A stretch of DNA of 64,000 bases from JBFWMG01 sp050251715 (GTDB lineage Bacteria > Desulfobacterota > Desulfovibrionia > Desulfovibrionales > Desulfovibrionaceae): contig JBFWMG010000001.1 of assembly GCA_050251715.1 (NCBI GenBank), positions 186,001 to 250,000 on the forward strand, in the 5' to 3' direction. Every line of letters starts with the position of its first letter. Position 1 is the first letter of the stretch. The notes beneath the pieces are model-generated. The model saw nothing but the letters and a program-made list of their open reading frames with translations. It was not told the DNA's origin and made no database searches. The translations under genes and the position numbers were made by a program. Shown piece after piece: positions 24,022-32,277 of the stretch.

Positions 24022-26592
24022 ATGAGCCACGACGAATTTCTGGAGTTGTTCCGCATCGAAGCCTCGGATCTGCTCGCCGAACTGGAGGCGGCCGTGCTCG
24101 AACTGGAGGACACTCCGGACGACATGGACTGCGTCAACCGCATCTTCCGCTCCATGCACACCATCAAGGGCACGGCCTCCATCTATGACCTGGAGGACGT
24201 GACGTCGTTGAGCCATGCGGCGGAGACCATCTATGACCAGATCCGTGCCGGTGGGCGCGTGGTGACCAGGGGCGTGCTGGACCTGACCCTGGCGACCAAG
24301 GACGTCCTTGGGTCGCTCATTCTTGCCCCGGAAACCGCCGACCCCGCGCGGCTCCAATTGCTTCTGGAAACGTTTGCGGCCATGGGCGAGAGCGGCGACG
24401 CGACCGAAAAGGAACCCGCGCCCAAGCCAGCGGCCGAACCAGCGCCTGAACAGAAGGCAACGCCCGCGCCGGAGGCCACGCCCGGGGTGGATGCCGCGAT
24501 GGGGCGGGACTCCGGGGGCGAGCCAGCCTTTTTTCATATCAGCTTCATCCCCATGGCCGAGCGCCTGCTGGTGCAGGACGATCCCGTGGCGCTGCTGTGC
24601 GCTGTCCGCGCCTTTGCCGCCCAGGCGGTCATCATTCCCCGCCTGGAGCGCATTCCTTCTCTTGAGGCCTTGGAGCCCGTGGATTGCCATGTGTGGTGGG
24701 ATATGGCGCTGGCCACGGACCAGGATGAAAACGCGGTCCGCGACCTGTTCATCTTTGCGGAGGACAAGGGCCGTGTTGTTGTCGATCCCGTCAACGATTA
24801 CGCGACCGTAACCGCCCTGATGCTCGAGGCGGCCTCCCTGGCAGCGGCGAACTGGGCCGCTCCCGCGCCCAGGGATGTGGCCGGGGACGTGGCCGGGGAC
24901 GTGGCCGGGGAGCAGGACGGCGCGTCGGATGCGGATGCGTCCGGGCGGGACGTCGCGGTCGTGGCTGCCCCTGCCGCCCCAGACCCGGATCCAGACCCGG
25001 ATCCGGAGCCGGCCCCGGAGTCCTCCCTGGCGCGCGACCCCGCGCCGGATGCCAACCCCGCGCCGGAAACCGACGCCAACCCCGCGCCGGAAACCGACGC
25101 CGAGGCCTGGCCGGAAACCGACGCCGAGGTCTGGCCGGAAACCGACGCCGAGGTCTGGCCGGAAACCGACGCCGCCCCTGGAACCGACTCTGCCCCCGAA
25201 CCGGAGCCCGCGCCCGCGCCGGAGCTTGCGGCGGAAGCCGCGCCCGTGTTGCCGCCCGTTGCCGCGTCCGGGCCGGACGGCGGGAAAGCCGCCGTCACGG
25301 CCAAGACGCCGGAACCGGAACGCGCCACCCCGCCCGCCGCCGCCCCCGCCCCGGCGGAAAGCGCCGCGCCCGCCGCGCCCGCCGCGCCACAGGCCGCCGA
25401 CGCCGCCCAGGAGCGCCGCCGGACCGACGTGGCGGCCGTGGTGCGCGTGGAGGCGCACAAGCTTGACAGCATGGTCGATCTGGTGGGCGAACTGGTCATT
25501 GCCCAGGCGCGGCTCAACCAGATAGCCGCCTCGGTGGACGACGCGGCGTTGCAGACCGTGGCCGAAGACCTGGAGCGGCTTGCCAACAACCTGCGTGACC
25601 GCACCCTGTCCATGCGCATGGTGCCCATCGGCGCCACCTTTGACAGCTTTCGCCGCATGGTGCGCGACGTGTCGCGGGACATGGGCAAGGATGTGCGCCT
25701 CGATACGCGGGGGGAGGACACGGAACTGGACAAGACGGTCATCGAGCAATTGCACGACCCGCTCATGCATCTGCTGCGCAACAGTCTGGACCATGGCGTG
25801 GAGTCGCCGGAGGATCGGGAGCGGGCGGGCAAACCCCGTCAGGCGCGCATCCTGCTGGCGGCGGAGCATGCCGGAGGCCATGTGCTTGTGCGCATTTCGG
25901 ACGACGGGCGCGGCTTTGGCCGGGACCGCATCGAGGCCCGCGCCGTGGAGCGCGGGCTGATTGCCGAAGGCGCGCAGCTGGAGGACGGCGAGGTGTACAA
26001 CCTCGTGTTCCAGCCCGGTTTTGCCGGGGATGGCGCGGTGACGGAAAACGGCGGCGCCGTGCCTGGCCTGGATGAGGTCAAAAAAAGCATCGACGCCCTG
26101 CGCGGCAGCGTGGAATTGGACTCCACGCCCGGGCGCGGCGCCATGGTCACGGTCAAGCTCCCCCTGACGCTGGCCATCATCGAGGGCTTGCAGGTGCGGG
26201 TGGGCGGGGAATCCTACGTCATCCCCCTGGCCGTGGTGGAGGAGTGCGTGGAACTGCGCCGCGACGAGGCGGACGAGGCCAGCGGCAAGAAGATCATCAA
26301 CCTGCGCAGTGAAATCGTGCCCTACGTGCGCCTGCGCGAGTGGTTCGGCGTGGCGGGCGAGCGCCCGGATATCGAGCAGATCATCATCACCGGCGGCGAC
26401 GGGCGGCGTACGGGCATTGCCGTGGACGAGGTCGTGGGACAGCAGCAGACGGTCATCAAGCGCATTGGCGGCATGTTCAAGGATCTGGACGAGGTGAGCG
26501 GCGCCACGGTGCAGGGAGACGGCTCCATGGCGCTCATCCTGGACGTGCCGTGCCTGGTGCGCAAGGTCCGCCGCTCCCTGGCCGCCGTGTAG
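24022..26592 (+). CDS. cheA: CheA-type chemosensory histidine kinase
   Basis: An 856-residue kinase. The N-terminal HPt domain has phospho-acceptor His46 in RSMHTIKGTAS. A central region of about 170-330 is P2-like, followed by a long acidic Pro/Ala/Glu linker (about 330-470). The dimerisation helix is VEAHKLDSMVDLVGELVIAQ, the HATPase domain has LLRNSLDHGVE (N box) and ISDDGRGFG (G1), and a C-terminal CheW-like domain binds receptors or couplers. The linker contains tandem 24-bp repeats from about 25063 to 25173 that encode ETDAEVWP-type octapeptides. No cheW, cheY or receptor gene is adjacent, only the STAS gene. It may serve chemotaxis or a non-motility chemosensory path. Confidence 0.93.
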   Translation: MSHDEFLELFRIEASDLLAELEAAVLELEDTPDDMDCVNRIFRSMHTIKGTASIYDLEDVTSLSHAAETIYDQIRAGGRVVTRGVLDLTLATKDVLGSLILAPETADPARLQLLLETFAAMGESGDATEKEPAPKPAAEPAPEQKATPAPEATPGVDAAMGRDSGGEPAFFHISFIPMAERLLVQDDPVALLCAVRAFAAQAVIIPRLERIPSLEALEPVDCHVWWDMALATDQDENAVRDLFIFAEDKGRVVVDPVNDYATVTALMLEAASLAAANWAAPAPRDVAGDVAGDVAGEQDGASDADASGRDVAVVAAPAAPDPDPDPDPEPAPESSLARDPAPDANPAPETDANPAPETDAEAWPETDAEVWPETDAEVWPETDAAPGTDSAPEPEPAPAPELAAEAAPVLPPVAASGPDGGKAAVTAKTPEPERATPPAAAPAPAESAAPAAPAAPQAADAAQERRRTDVAAVVRVEAHKLDSMVDLVGELVIAQARLNQIAASVDDAALQTVAEDLERLANNLRDRTLSMRMVPIGATFDSFRRMVRDVSRDMGKDVRLDTRGEDTELDKTVIEQLHDPLMHLLRNSLDHGVESPEDRERAGKPRQARILLAAEHAGGHVLVRISDDGRGFGRDRIEARAVERGLIAEGAQLEDGEVYNLVFQPGFAGDGAVTENGGAVPGLDEVKKSIDALRGSVELDSTPGRGAMVTVKLPLTLAIIEGLQVRVGGESYVIPLAVVEECVELRRDEADEASGKKIINLRSEIVPYVRLREWFGVAGERPDIEQIIITGGDGRRTGIAVDEVVGQQQTVIKRIGGMFKDLDEVSGATVQGDGSMALILDVPCLVRKVRRSLAAV

Positions 26593-26618
26593 CCCGCGCC
26601 CCTTTTGCCCCTGCCACG

Positions 26619-26651
26619 AAAAACGGCCCGCCGCGCATGCGCCGGGCCGTT
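26619..26651 (-). terminator. Terminator of the radical SAM gene (leftward)
   Basis: Stem AACGGCCCG/CGGGCCGTT (26622-26630 and 26643-26651) with a U-tract in the leftward direction (AAAAA at 26619-26623). It sits between the convergent cheA and the radical SAM gene. Confidence 0.8.
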
Positions 26652-26672
26652 GTCATGTCATGACGCCTGCGC

Positions 26673-29291
26673 TCAGGCCGGGTCGTCTTCCGGGAACCGC
26701 TGCCGCAGCTTGGTCAGGCCAAAACCGGTCAGGCCCGCCTCGGGCATGACCGCCTGCACGAGACCCAGCGGCGACACGTAGGTCACGCTCCAGTCCAGGG
26801 TAAAGGCCACGCAGCCGTCCGCCGTGAACACCACGTCGCGCACCAGCGGGCGGATGTCCAGGGTGCGCTCCCCCTTCTTGGTCTGCCGCGTCCAGGAAAA
26901 AACGGGCGCATCGGCAAAGCGCCGCCAGGCCGCCAGGCCGGCCGCAGCGGTGGCATCGGTAAAGGTGAGCAGAAAATCCTCCGCCACGGCCTGGGACTGC
27001 TTTTTGCCGGGGCCGAGCACGTCCACCGCCGTGACCACCATGCCCTCGGGCAACTGGGGCGAAAGGTGCGCGCCCAGGGTCGCGGCGTCCAGCCTGCGGC
27101 ACAGGAACACGTTGCAGTATTCGGCGCGGCTTTCCACGCCCACGGGCAGGGCGCGGGCAAAGGAGATGAGCGGCATGGGGTGGAAGCCCTGGGAAAAGGC
27201 CATGGGGATGCGCGCGCGGCGCATGGCCCGCTCCAGCACGGATTGCAGCTCCAACTGGCTCAAGTAGGCCGACGGCCCCAGCTTGTCGAACCAGATGCGG
27301 TAGTGCGCGGCCTTGACCGTGATGGCCGCCGCCTCGGCCTGCTCCGGCGCGGCCGGGGGGAGGGACTCGCGGGGCGGCGCCTCGCTGGCCGCCGTCTCGT
27401 TGCCCGCCGTGCCGCTGGCCGCCGTCTCGGGGCGCGGCGTTTCCTGGTCGCGCACGGCCTGGTTCAGCACGGGGCGGATGTCGGTGTGCGCGGCCTGCGC
27501 CGCCAGCGTGGAGGCGCGTCCGTCCGTGTTGCACACGCCGCAGTTGAGGCACGCGCCAAAGCGGCAGTCGGGGCTGGTGGCGGCGTCCAGCGCCCGTTGC
27601 CGCTCGCGCAGCAAAAATTGCCTTGTCACGCCGCTGGCCAGATGGTCCCAGGGCAGGGGCGCGTCGATGGCGCGCGCGCCCTGATACGCCGCCGGGACGA
27701 TGCCCGCCTCGTCCATGGCCTCGCGCCACGGGACAAGATCCAGGTGGTCCATCCAACTGGCGAACAGCGCGCCCTTGTGGTAGGCGCGCTCCACCACCTC
27801 GGCCAGCGCCCTGTCGCCGCGCGAAAACACGCCTTCCAGCCAGCTCATTTCGGGCGCGTGCCACTTGAGCCGCAGCTTGCGGTGGGGGCGGAAGATATCC
27901 AGCAGCCGCCCCACGCGGGCGCGGATTTCCTCATACGCAATCTGCGCCTCCCACTGGAACGGGGTGTGCGGCTTGGGCACAAAGGGCGAGATGGACGCCG
28001 TGACCTGCAGGCGGCGCTTGCCCTGGCCCACGGCCGCCACCTTGCGGCACAGGTCGAGTATCGCGTCCAGGTCCGCCTCGGTTTCCGTGGGCAGGCCGAT
28101 CATGAAATATAGTTTCACGCTGCTCCAGCCGTTGTCGAACAGCGTGCGCACGTGTTCCAGCAGCGCCTCTTCGGTCACGCCCTTGTTGATGACGTCGCGC
28201 AGGCGCTGGCTGCCCGCCTCCGGGGCCAGCGTGGCGCCGGTGCGCCGTATCCCCGCGATGAGCCGCATGATCTCCTCGTTGACCGACCCCACGCGCAGCG
28301 ACGGCAGGCTGATGCCCACCTGCTCGGCCAGGCAGCGGGGGAAGCTGCGCTCGAACAGCCCGGACAACGTGGAGAAATCGCCCGCCGAAAGCGCCAGGAA
28401 CGAGATTTCGCCGTATCCCGAGGTGTCCAGCCCCTCGTTGATGATGGCCTCAAGCCCATCCAGCGTGCGTTCGCGCACCGGGCGGTAGATCATGCCCGCC
28501 TGGCAGAAACGGCAGCCGCGCGTGCAGCCCCGGGCGATTTCGATGGTATAGCGGTCGTGCACCGCGTCAAAGGCCTGGGGCTGGCGGCGCGGAAAGGACG
28601 CGCTGTTCAGGTCGGCCACGATGCGTTTTTCCACCTGGGCCGGTCCGGGGCCGGCAGGGGCCATGGCGCCGTCCGGGCCGGGCGCGAAGAACGCGGGCAC
28701 GTACACCCCCGGCAACGCGGCCAGGCGTTCGAGCAGCGCGGCCTTGCCCACGCCGTCCCGTTTGGCCGCGGCCACGGTGTCCAGGATCTCGATAAGCACG
28801 TCCTCGCCGTCGCCCAGCACCAGGCAGTCCAGGAACGGGGCCAGCGGCTCGGCGTTGAAGGCGCAGCCGCCGCCCGCCAGCACCAGCGGCCCGCCGTCGC
28901 CCCGGTCCGCCGCCCGCAGGGGGAGCCCGGCGAGGTCGAGCATGTACAGCACGTTGGTGTAGCACAGTTCGTGCGTCAGGCTGAATCCGATCACGTCCAT
29001 GTCCGCGAGCGGCGTGTCCGATTCGAGGGTCGCCAGCGGCGTGGCGTGTGCGCGCAGGATGGCCGCGGCCTCCTTGGTGGGGGCATACACCCGCTCCGCC
29101 CACAGGTCCGGCCGGGCGTTCACCGTGTCGTACAGGATGGCGTGCCCCATGTAGGACATGCCCACCTCGTACAGGTCGGGAAAGGCCAGGGCCACGCGGG
29201 CCGACACGGATGCCGGGTCTTTTTTCACGGCGCCGGGTTCGGCTCCCAGATAGTGGGTCGGTTTGGGCAACAGCGGCAGCAGGTGGCGCAT
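26673..29291 (-). CDS. Radical SAM protein fused to a DUF2344 domain (TIGR03960/TIGR03936 type)
   Basis: An 872-residue fusion. The N-terminal part (1-240) resembles a B12-binding-like region of the TIGR03960 family (LPLLPKPTHYLGAE, SLTHELCYTNVLYMLDLAG). The radical SAM core follows with the cluster motif CTRGCRFC near residue 265, and after that a Cys cluster FGACLNCGVCN near 590. An Ala/Glu/Pro linker carries short repeats, and a C-terminal TIGR03936/DUF2344 domain starts near 640 (YRIWFDKLGPSAYLSQLEL). The reaction is unknown; homologues are often linked to ribosome or RNase G genes, so RNA modification is a guess. ATG 29291 has GGAG eight bases upstream; ATG 29303 is an alternative. Confidence 0.85.
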   Translation of the reverse strand: MRHLLPLLPKPTHYLGAEPGAVKKDPASVSARVALAFPDLYEVGMSYMGHAILYDTVNARPDLWAERVYAPTKEAAAILRAHATPLATLESDTPLADMDVIGFSLTHELCYTNVLYMLDLAGLPLRAADRGDGGPLVLAGGGCAFNAEPLAPFLDCLVLGDGEDVLIEILDTVAAAKRDGVGKAALLERLAALPGVYVPAFFAPGPDGAMAPAGPGPAQVEKRIVADLNSASFPRRQPQAFDAVHDRYTIEIARGCTRGCRFCQAGMIYRPVRERTLDGLEAIINEGLDTSGYGEISFLALSAGDFSTLSGLFERSFPRCLAEQVGISLPSLRVGSVNEEIMRLIAGIRRTGATLAPEAGSQRLRDVINKGVTEEALLEHVRTLFDNGWSSVKLYFMIGLPTETEADLDAILDLCRKVAAVGQGKRRLQVTASISPFVPKPHTPFQWEAQIAYEEIRARVGRLLDIFRPHRKLRLKWHAPEMSWLEGVFSRGDRALAEVVERAYHKGALFASWMDHLDLVPWREAMDEAGIVPAAYQGARAIDAPLPWDHLASGVTRQFLLRERQRALDAATSPDCRFGACLNCGVCNTDGRASTLAAQAAHTDIRPVLNQAVRDQETPRPETAASGTAGNETAASEAPPRESLPPAAPEQAEAAAITVKAAHYRIWFDKLGPSAYLSQLELQSVLERAMRRARIPMAFSQGFHPMPLISFARALPVGVESRAEYCNVFLCRRLDAATLGAHLSPQLPEGMVVTAVDVLGPGKKQSQAVAEDFLLTFTDATAAAGLAAWRRFADAPVFSWTRQTKKGERTLDIRPLVRDVVFTADGCVAFTLDWSVTYVSPLGLVQAVMPEAGLTGFGLTKLRQRFPEDDPA

Positions 29292-29326
29292 GCGGGTCTC
29301 CATGGGTGCGGGCCTTGCGGCTCCTG

Positions 29327-29354
29327 AAAAAAAGGGGTGGCGCGCGGCCACCCC
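29327..29354 (-). terminator. Terminator of the small hypothetical gene at 29381 (leftward)
   Basis: Stem GGGGTGG/CCACCCC (29334-29340 and 29348-29354) with a U-tract for leftward transcripts (AAAAAAA at 29327-29333). It separates this gene from the radical SAM gene. Confidence 0.8.
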
Positions 29355-29380
29355 CGGATCATTCGGTCAACGCCCCCGGG

Positions 29381-29734
29381 CTATTTGCCCTTGATGAGGC
29401 CGGAAAACCCGCCGCCCGCCGCCTTGCCCGTGAGGTCCAGGCCGCGCAGCCCGCCGGGAGCGGTCAGGGTCAGGTTGGTGGTGGCCTCAAGGTACTTGGT
29501 CTTCAGCTCCTCGGGGCATTTCTTGTATTCGTACAGGATGTGGTCCATGGAGATTTCGCCGTTCATCTCGTTATCAAAGGGATAGCCGTAGGGCATGAGC
29601 ATCATCTGCACGCCCTGCTGCGTGGGCACGGTCTGCAACATGGCCACTTCCTTGATTTTTCTTGCATCGAGGTCGAACTTGCCAAGTACCATGTCGCCGT
29701 TGATGAGCTTTACCAGCCGGATATCGTAAGCCAT
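29381..29734 (-). CDS. Conserved-looking hypothetical protein, 117 aa
   Basis: A small soluble protein starting YDIRLVKLINGDMVLGKFD, with a beta-strand-rich first half. The pattern LINGDxVLGKxD is reminiscent of Sm/LSm-like small barrels, but I do not recognise a family with confidence. The C-terminal tail is Gly-rich and probably disordered. A strong ribosome-binding site (AAGGAGAC) and its own terminator support it as a real, independently transcribed gene. A 25-bp tandem-repeat array lies within about 60 bp upstream of its start. Confidence 0.7.
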   Translation of the reverse strand: MAYDIRLVKLINGDMVLGKFDLDARKIKEVAMLQTVPTQQGVQMMLMPYGYPFDNEMNGEISMDHILYEYKKCPEELKTKYLEATTNLTLTAPGGLRGLDLTGKAAGGGFSGLIKGK

Positions 29735-29792
29735 ATTGTCTCCTTGTGTCCTTGTTTGCTCGGAACCTAGGAACCATTTCCCACCCTGTCAA

Positions 29793-29917
29793 GGGACCGT
29801 GCGTCCCGCTGTGGCAAGGGACCGTGCGTCCCACCCTGCCACAGGACCGTGCGGCCCGCTGTGGCAAGGGACCGTGCGTCCCACCCTGCCACAGGACCGT
29901 GCGGCCCGCTGTGGCAA
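29793..29917. repeat. Five 25-bp tandem repeats in a 50-bp higher-order array
   Basis: Units at 29793, 29818, 29843, 29868 and 29893 all contain GGACCGTGCG. They alternate between two variants, ending in CGCTGTGGCAA and ACCCTGCCAC, so the true period is 50 bp. The unit core GGGACCGTGCGTCCC is itself a small inverted repeat. A partial unit precedes the array. No spacers are present, so it is not CRISPR. It lies between the sigma-54 activator's 3' end and the small gene at 29381-29734; the remaining sequence of this 348-bp gap (29735-30082) shows no gene. Confidence 0.85.
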
Positions 29918-30082
29918 CCGCCCAGGCGGTCTTCAGGCAATGGCCGGAGCCGCGCGACGGGAAAAACGGGCGCTCGCACGCGGCGGGGAATACCGCCCCA
30001 CCCGCCGCCCGATGGGGTGGCGGCAGGTGGGGCGGTCAACGGGATGTGCCTCTGGTGTCCTGGGCTGCGCGCGTTGGCGGCG

Positions 30083-31666
30083 TTATGCCCGCGCGGCCCG
30101 GGAACGGGTGCTGAGAGAGAATTTTTTCGGATCGATGCCGTATTTTTTGACCTTGTAGTTGACGATGCGGTAGCTCACGCGCAGGTCGCGGGCGGCCTGG
30201 AGCATGTTGCCGCGCGCCTTTTTCAGGGCATCGACGAGCAGTTCCTGCTCGAACTTGGCCACCGCGTCGCAGAACGACAGGTTGATGTCCGTGGCCGAGC
30301 TTTCCGCTGTTTGCAGGGACGGCGGCAGATGGTAGGTGCGGATGACTTCCTCGTCGCAGATGAGCACCGCGCGCTCCATGCAGTTCTTCAGTTCGCGCAC
30401 GTTTCCGGGCCAGTGGTACTGGGTCAGCAGGTCAATGGCCGGGGTCGAGATGCGGCGGATGTTTTTCTCGTATTCCTTGGAATAGCCCTTGAGAAAATGT
30501 TCGGCCAGGGGCAGCACGTCTTCCCGGCGCTCGCGCAGGGGCGGGATGAAGATGGGGAAGACGTTGATGCGGTAGTACAGGTCTTCGCGGAAGCGGCCGT
30601 GCTCCACCAGCTCTTCGAGGGGCTGGTGGGTGGCGCAGATGAGGCGCACGTCCACGGTGATGGTCTGTTCGCTGCCCAGGCGCTGGATCTCCTGCTCCTG
30701 GATGGCGCGCAGCACCTTGGCCTGGGCGTTCATGGACAGTTCGCCGATTTCGTCCAGGAAGAGCGTGCCCTTGTGGGCCAGCTCGAACATGCCTTTCTTG
30801 GGCTGCACCGCGCCGGTGAAGGCGCCTTTCTGGTAGCCGAAGAGCTCGCTTTCCACGAGGTCCGAGGGCAGGGCGGCGCAGTTGAGCTTGACCAGGGCGC
30901 GTTCGTTGCGCGGGCTGCCCACGTGGATGGCCTCGGCGAGGAGTTCCTTGCCGGTGCCGGATTCGCCGCGCAGCAGCACGGTGGCGCGGCTGGGGGCGAC
31001 CTGGCTTACCTGATTGAGCACGAGGCGCTGGCTTTTGGACGCGGCCACGATGTTGCCGGTGTCCGATTCGGCCTCGCCGCCCACGAGTCCCTGGGCCATG
31101 AGATGTTTTTGCCGGGCCATTTCCTCCTGCAGGTAGGAGGCCTGGTTGGCGATGAGCCCGGCCACCACTTCGAGGAAGCGGCACTGGGCTTCCAGGGATT
31201 CCACCGGCGCGGCGGGGGTGTCCACGCTGAGCGTGCCGATGACCTCGGTGGCGCCGTCGCCGTCGCCCACGGGCACCATGATGGGCACGCAGATGAAGGC
31301 GAGGGTTCCCAGCTCTTCGTCAGAGCGGCCAAAGGCTCTGTTGAGAAAGACCGGGTGGTCCTTCATGCGGGCCACGATAACGGGTTGGCCCGTGGAAAAG
31401 ACCTGGCCCTGCACGCCCTTGCCGGGTTCGTAGGTCGCTTCCGCGTTCTTGACCGGGCCGTGGGTGAGGCTCAGCTTGAGCACCTTGGTGTCGGGGTCGA
31501 AGATGACCAGGTTGGGCCGCAGGAAGCCGTGGTTCTGGGCCAGGATCTTGAGCAGCGCCTTCAGCGTGGGCTGAAAGGGGCTGCCCGGCCCCATTTCCGC
31601 GACAACCTTGTTGAGCGTGGTGAAGTAGGGCTCCAGGCCACGGGCTATTTCGGTCTGGGCAATCAT
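30083..31666 (-). CDS. GAF-AAA+-Fis sigma-54-dependent transcriptional activator (NifA-like)
   Basis: A 527-residue enhancer-binding protein counted from ATG 31666. The N-terminal GAF domain spans about residues 20-180 (GQVFSTGQPVIV, IGTLSVDTP). The AAA+ domain has Walker A GESGTGKELLAEAIH and the sigma-54 contact loop GAFTGA, followed by Walker B LFLDEIGELS. The C-terminal Fis-type HTH is QAARDLRVSYRIVNYKVKK. The order is that of NifA/AnfA. It is the last gene of the iorA-iorB operon, 17 bp after iorB, so it may control that operon through a small-molecule or aromatic 2-oxoacid signal. No -24/-12 site was identified, so the target is open. Confidence 0.92.
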   Translation of the reverse strand: MIAQTEIARGLEPYFTTLNKVVAEMGPGSPFQPTLKALLKILAQNHGFLRPNLVIFDPDTKVLKLSLTHGPVKNAEATYEPGKGVQGQVFSTGQPVIVARMKDHPVFLNRAFGRSDEELGTLAFICVPIMVPVGDGDGATEVIGTLSVDTPAAPVESLEAQCRFLEVVAGLIANQASYLQEEMARQKHLMAQGLVGGEAESDTGNIVAASKSQRLVLNQVSQVAPSRATVLLRGESGTGKELLAEAIHVGSPRNERALVKLNCAALPSDLVESELFGYQKGAFTGAVQPKKGMFELAHKGTLFLDEIGELSMNAQAKVLRAIQEQEIQRLGSEQTITVDVRLICATHQPLEELVEHGRFREDLYYRINVFPIFIPPLRERREDVLPLAEHFLKGYSKEYEKNIRRISTPAIDLLTQYHWPGNVRELKNCMERAVLICDEEVIRTYHLPPSLQTAESSATDINLSFCDAVAKFEQELLVDALKKARGNMLQAARDLRVSYRIVNYKVKKYGIDPKKFSLSTRSRAARA

Positions 31667-31683
31667 GCAATCCCCTCGCGTTG

Positions 31684-32277
31684 TTACGCGGCCGCCGCGG
31701 CTTCCACGCCCAGGGCGACGGCTTTGAGGTTGATGTCCACCAGGGACGGTTTCATGAAGGCCTTCACGGCATCGACAAGGGCTTGCGGCCCAAAGGGCAC
31801 GCCGCCCAGGGAGCACAGCGCGGCCAGCATGGCCAGGTTGCCGCTCTGCATGGCGCCGGCCTGTTCGCCCAGCTTGCGGATGGGCAGGAACACGGCCTTG
31901 CCCGCGCAGCCGCTGATGGTGTCCTTGACGGACTGGATGTCGGGATAGGCGGCCAGGCCGCGCGACACGGCGATGGGCGAGATGGGGTCGGTGCTGCTGA
32001 TGACCAGGCCGCCCTTGGCCAGATAGGGCAGGCCGCGCAGGGTTTCCATGGGCTCGAAGCCCAGGATGACGTCGGCCTCGCCGTAGCTGATCTTGGGGCT
32101 TTTCCAGCCGCCCAGCAGCACGGTGGATTCCACCACGCCGCCGCGCTGGGCCATGCCGTGGATTTCGCCGGAGGTGACGTCGCAGCCCTGGGCCAGGGCG
32201 GTGCGGGCCAGCAGCGTGGTGGCGGTCAGGGTGCCCTGGCCGCCCACGCCGGTAAGATATATGCGTGTGCGCTTCAT
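31684..32277 (-). CDS. iorB: Indolepyruvate:ferredoxin oxidoreductase beta subunit
   Basis: A 197-residue subunit of the 2-oxoacid:ferredoxin oxidoreductase gamma-domain family. It opens with the nucleotide-type loop YLTGVGGQGTLTATTLLA and has the signature GEIHGMAQRGGVVESTV. It pairs with IorA to oxidise aryl pyruvates (indolepyruvate, phenylpyruvate) to aryl-CoA with ferredoxin reduction. Its ATG overlaps the iorA stop codon (ATGA), indicating translational coupling. The first codon is fixed by that overlap. Confidence 0.95.
   Translation of the reverse strand: MKRTRIYLTGVGGQGTLTATTLLARTALAQGCDVTSGEIHGMAQRGGVVESTVLLGGWKSPKISYGEADVILGFEPMETLRGLPYLAKGGLVISSTDPISPIAVSRGLAAYPDIQSVKDTISGCAGKAVFLPIRKLGEQAGAMQSGNLAMLAALCSLGGVPFGPQALVDAVKAFMKPSLVDINLKAVALGVEAAAAA

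Noticed and set aside
29793..29917. Repeat array considered as a CRISPR
   Set aside because: The units are directly adjacent without unique spacers and there are no cas genes in the window.
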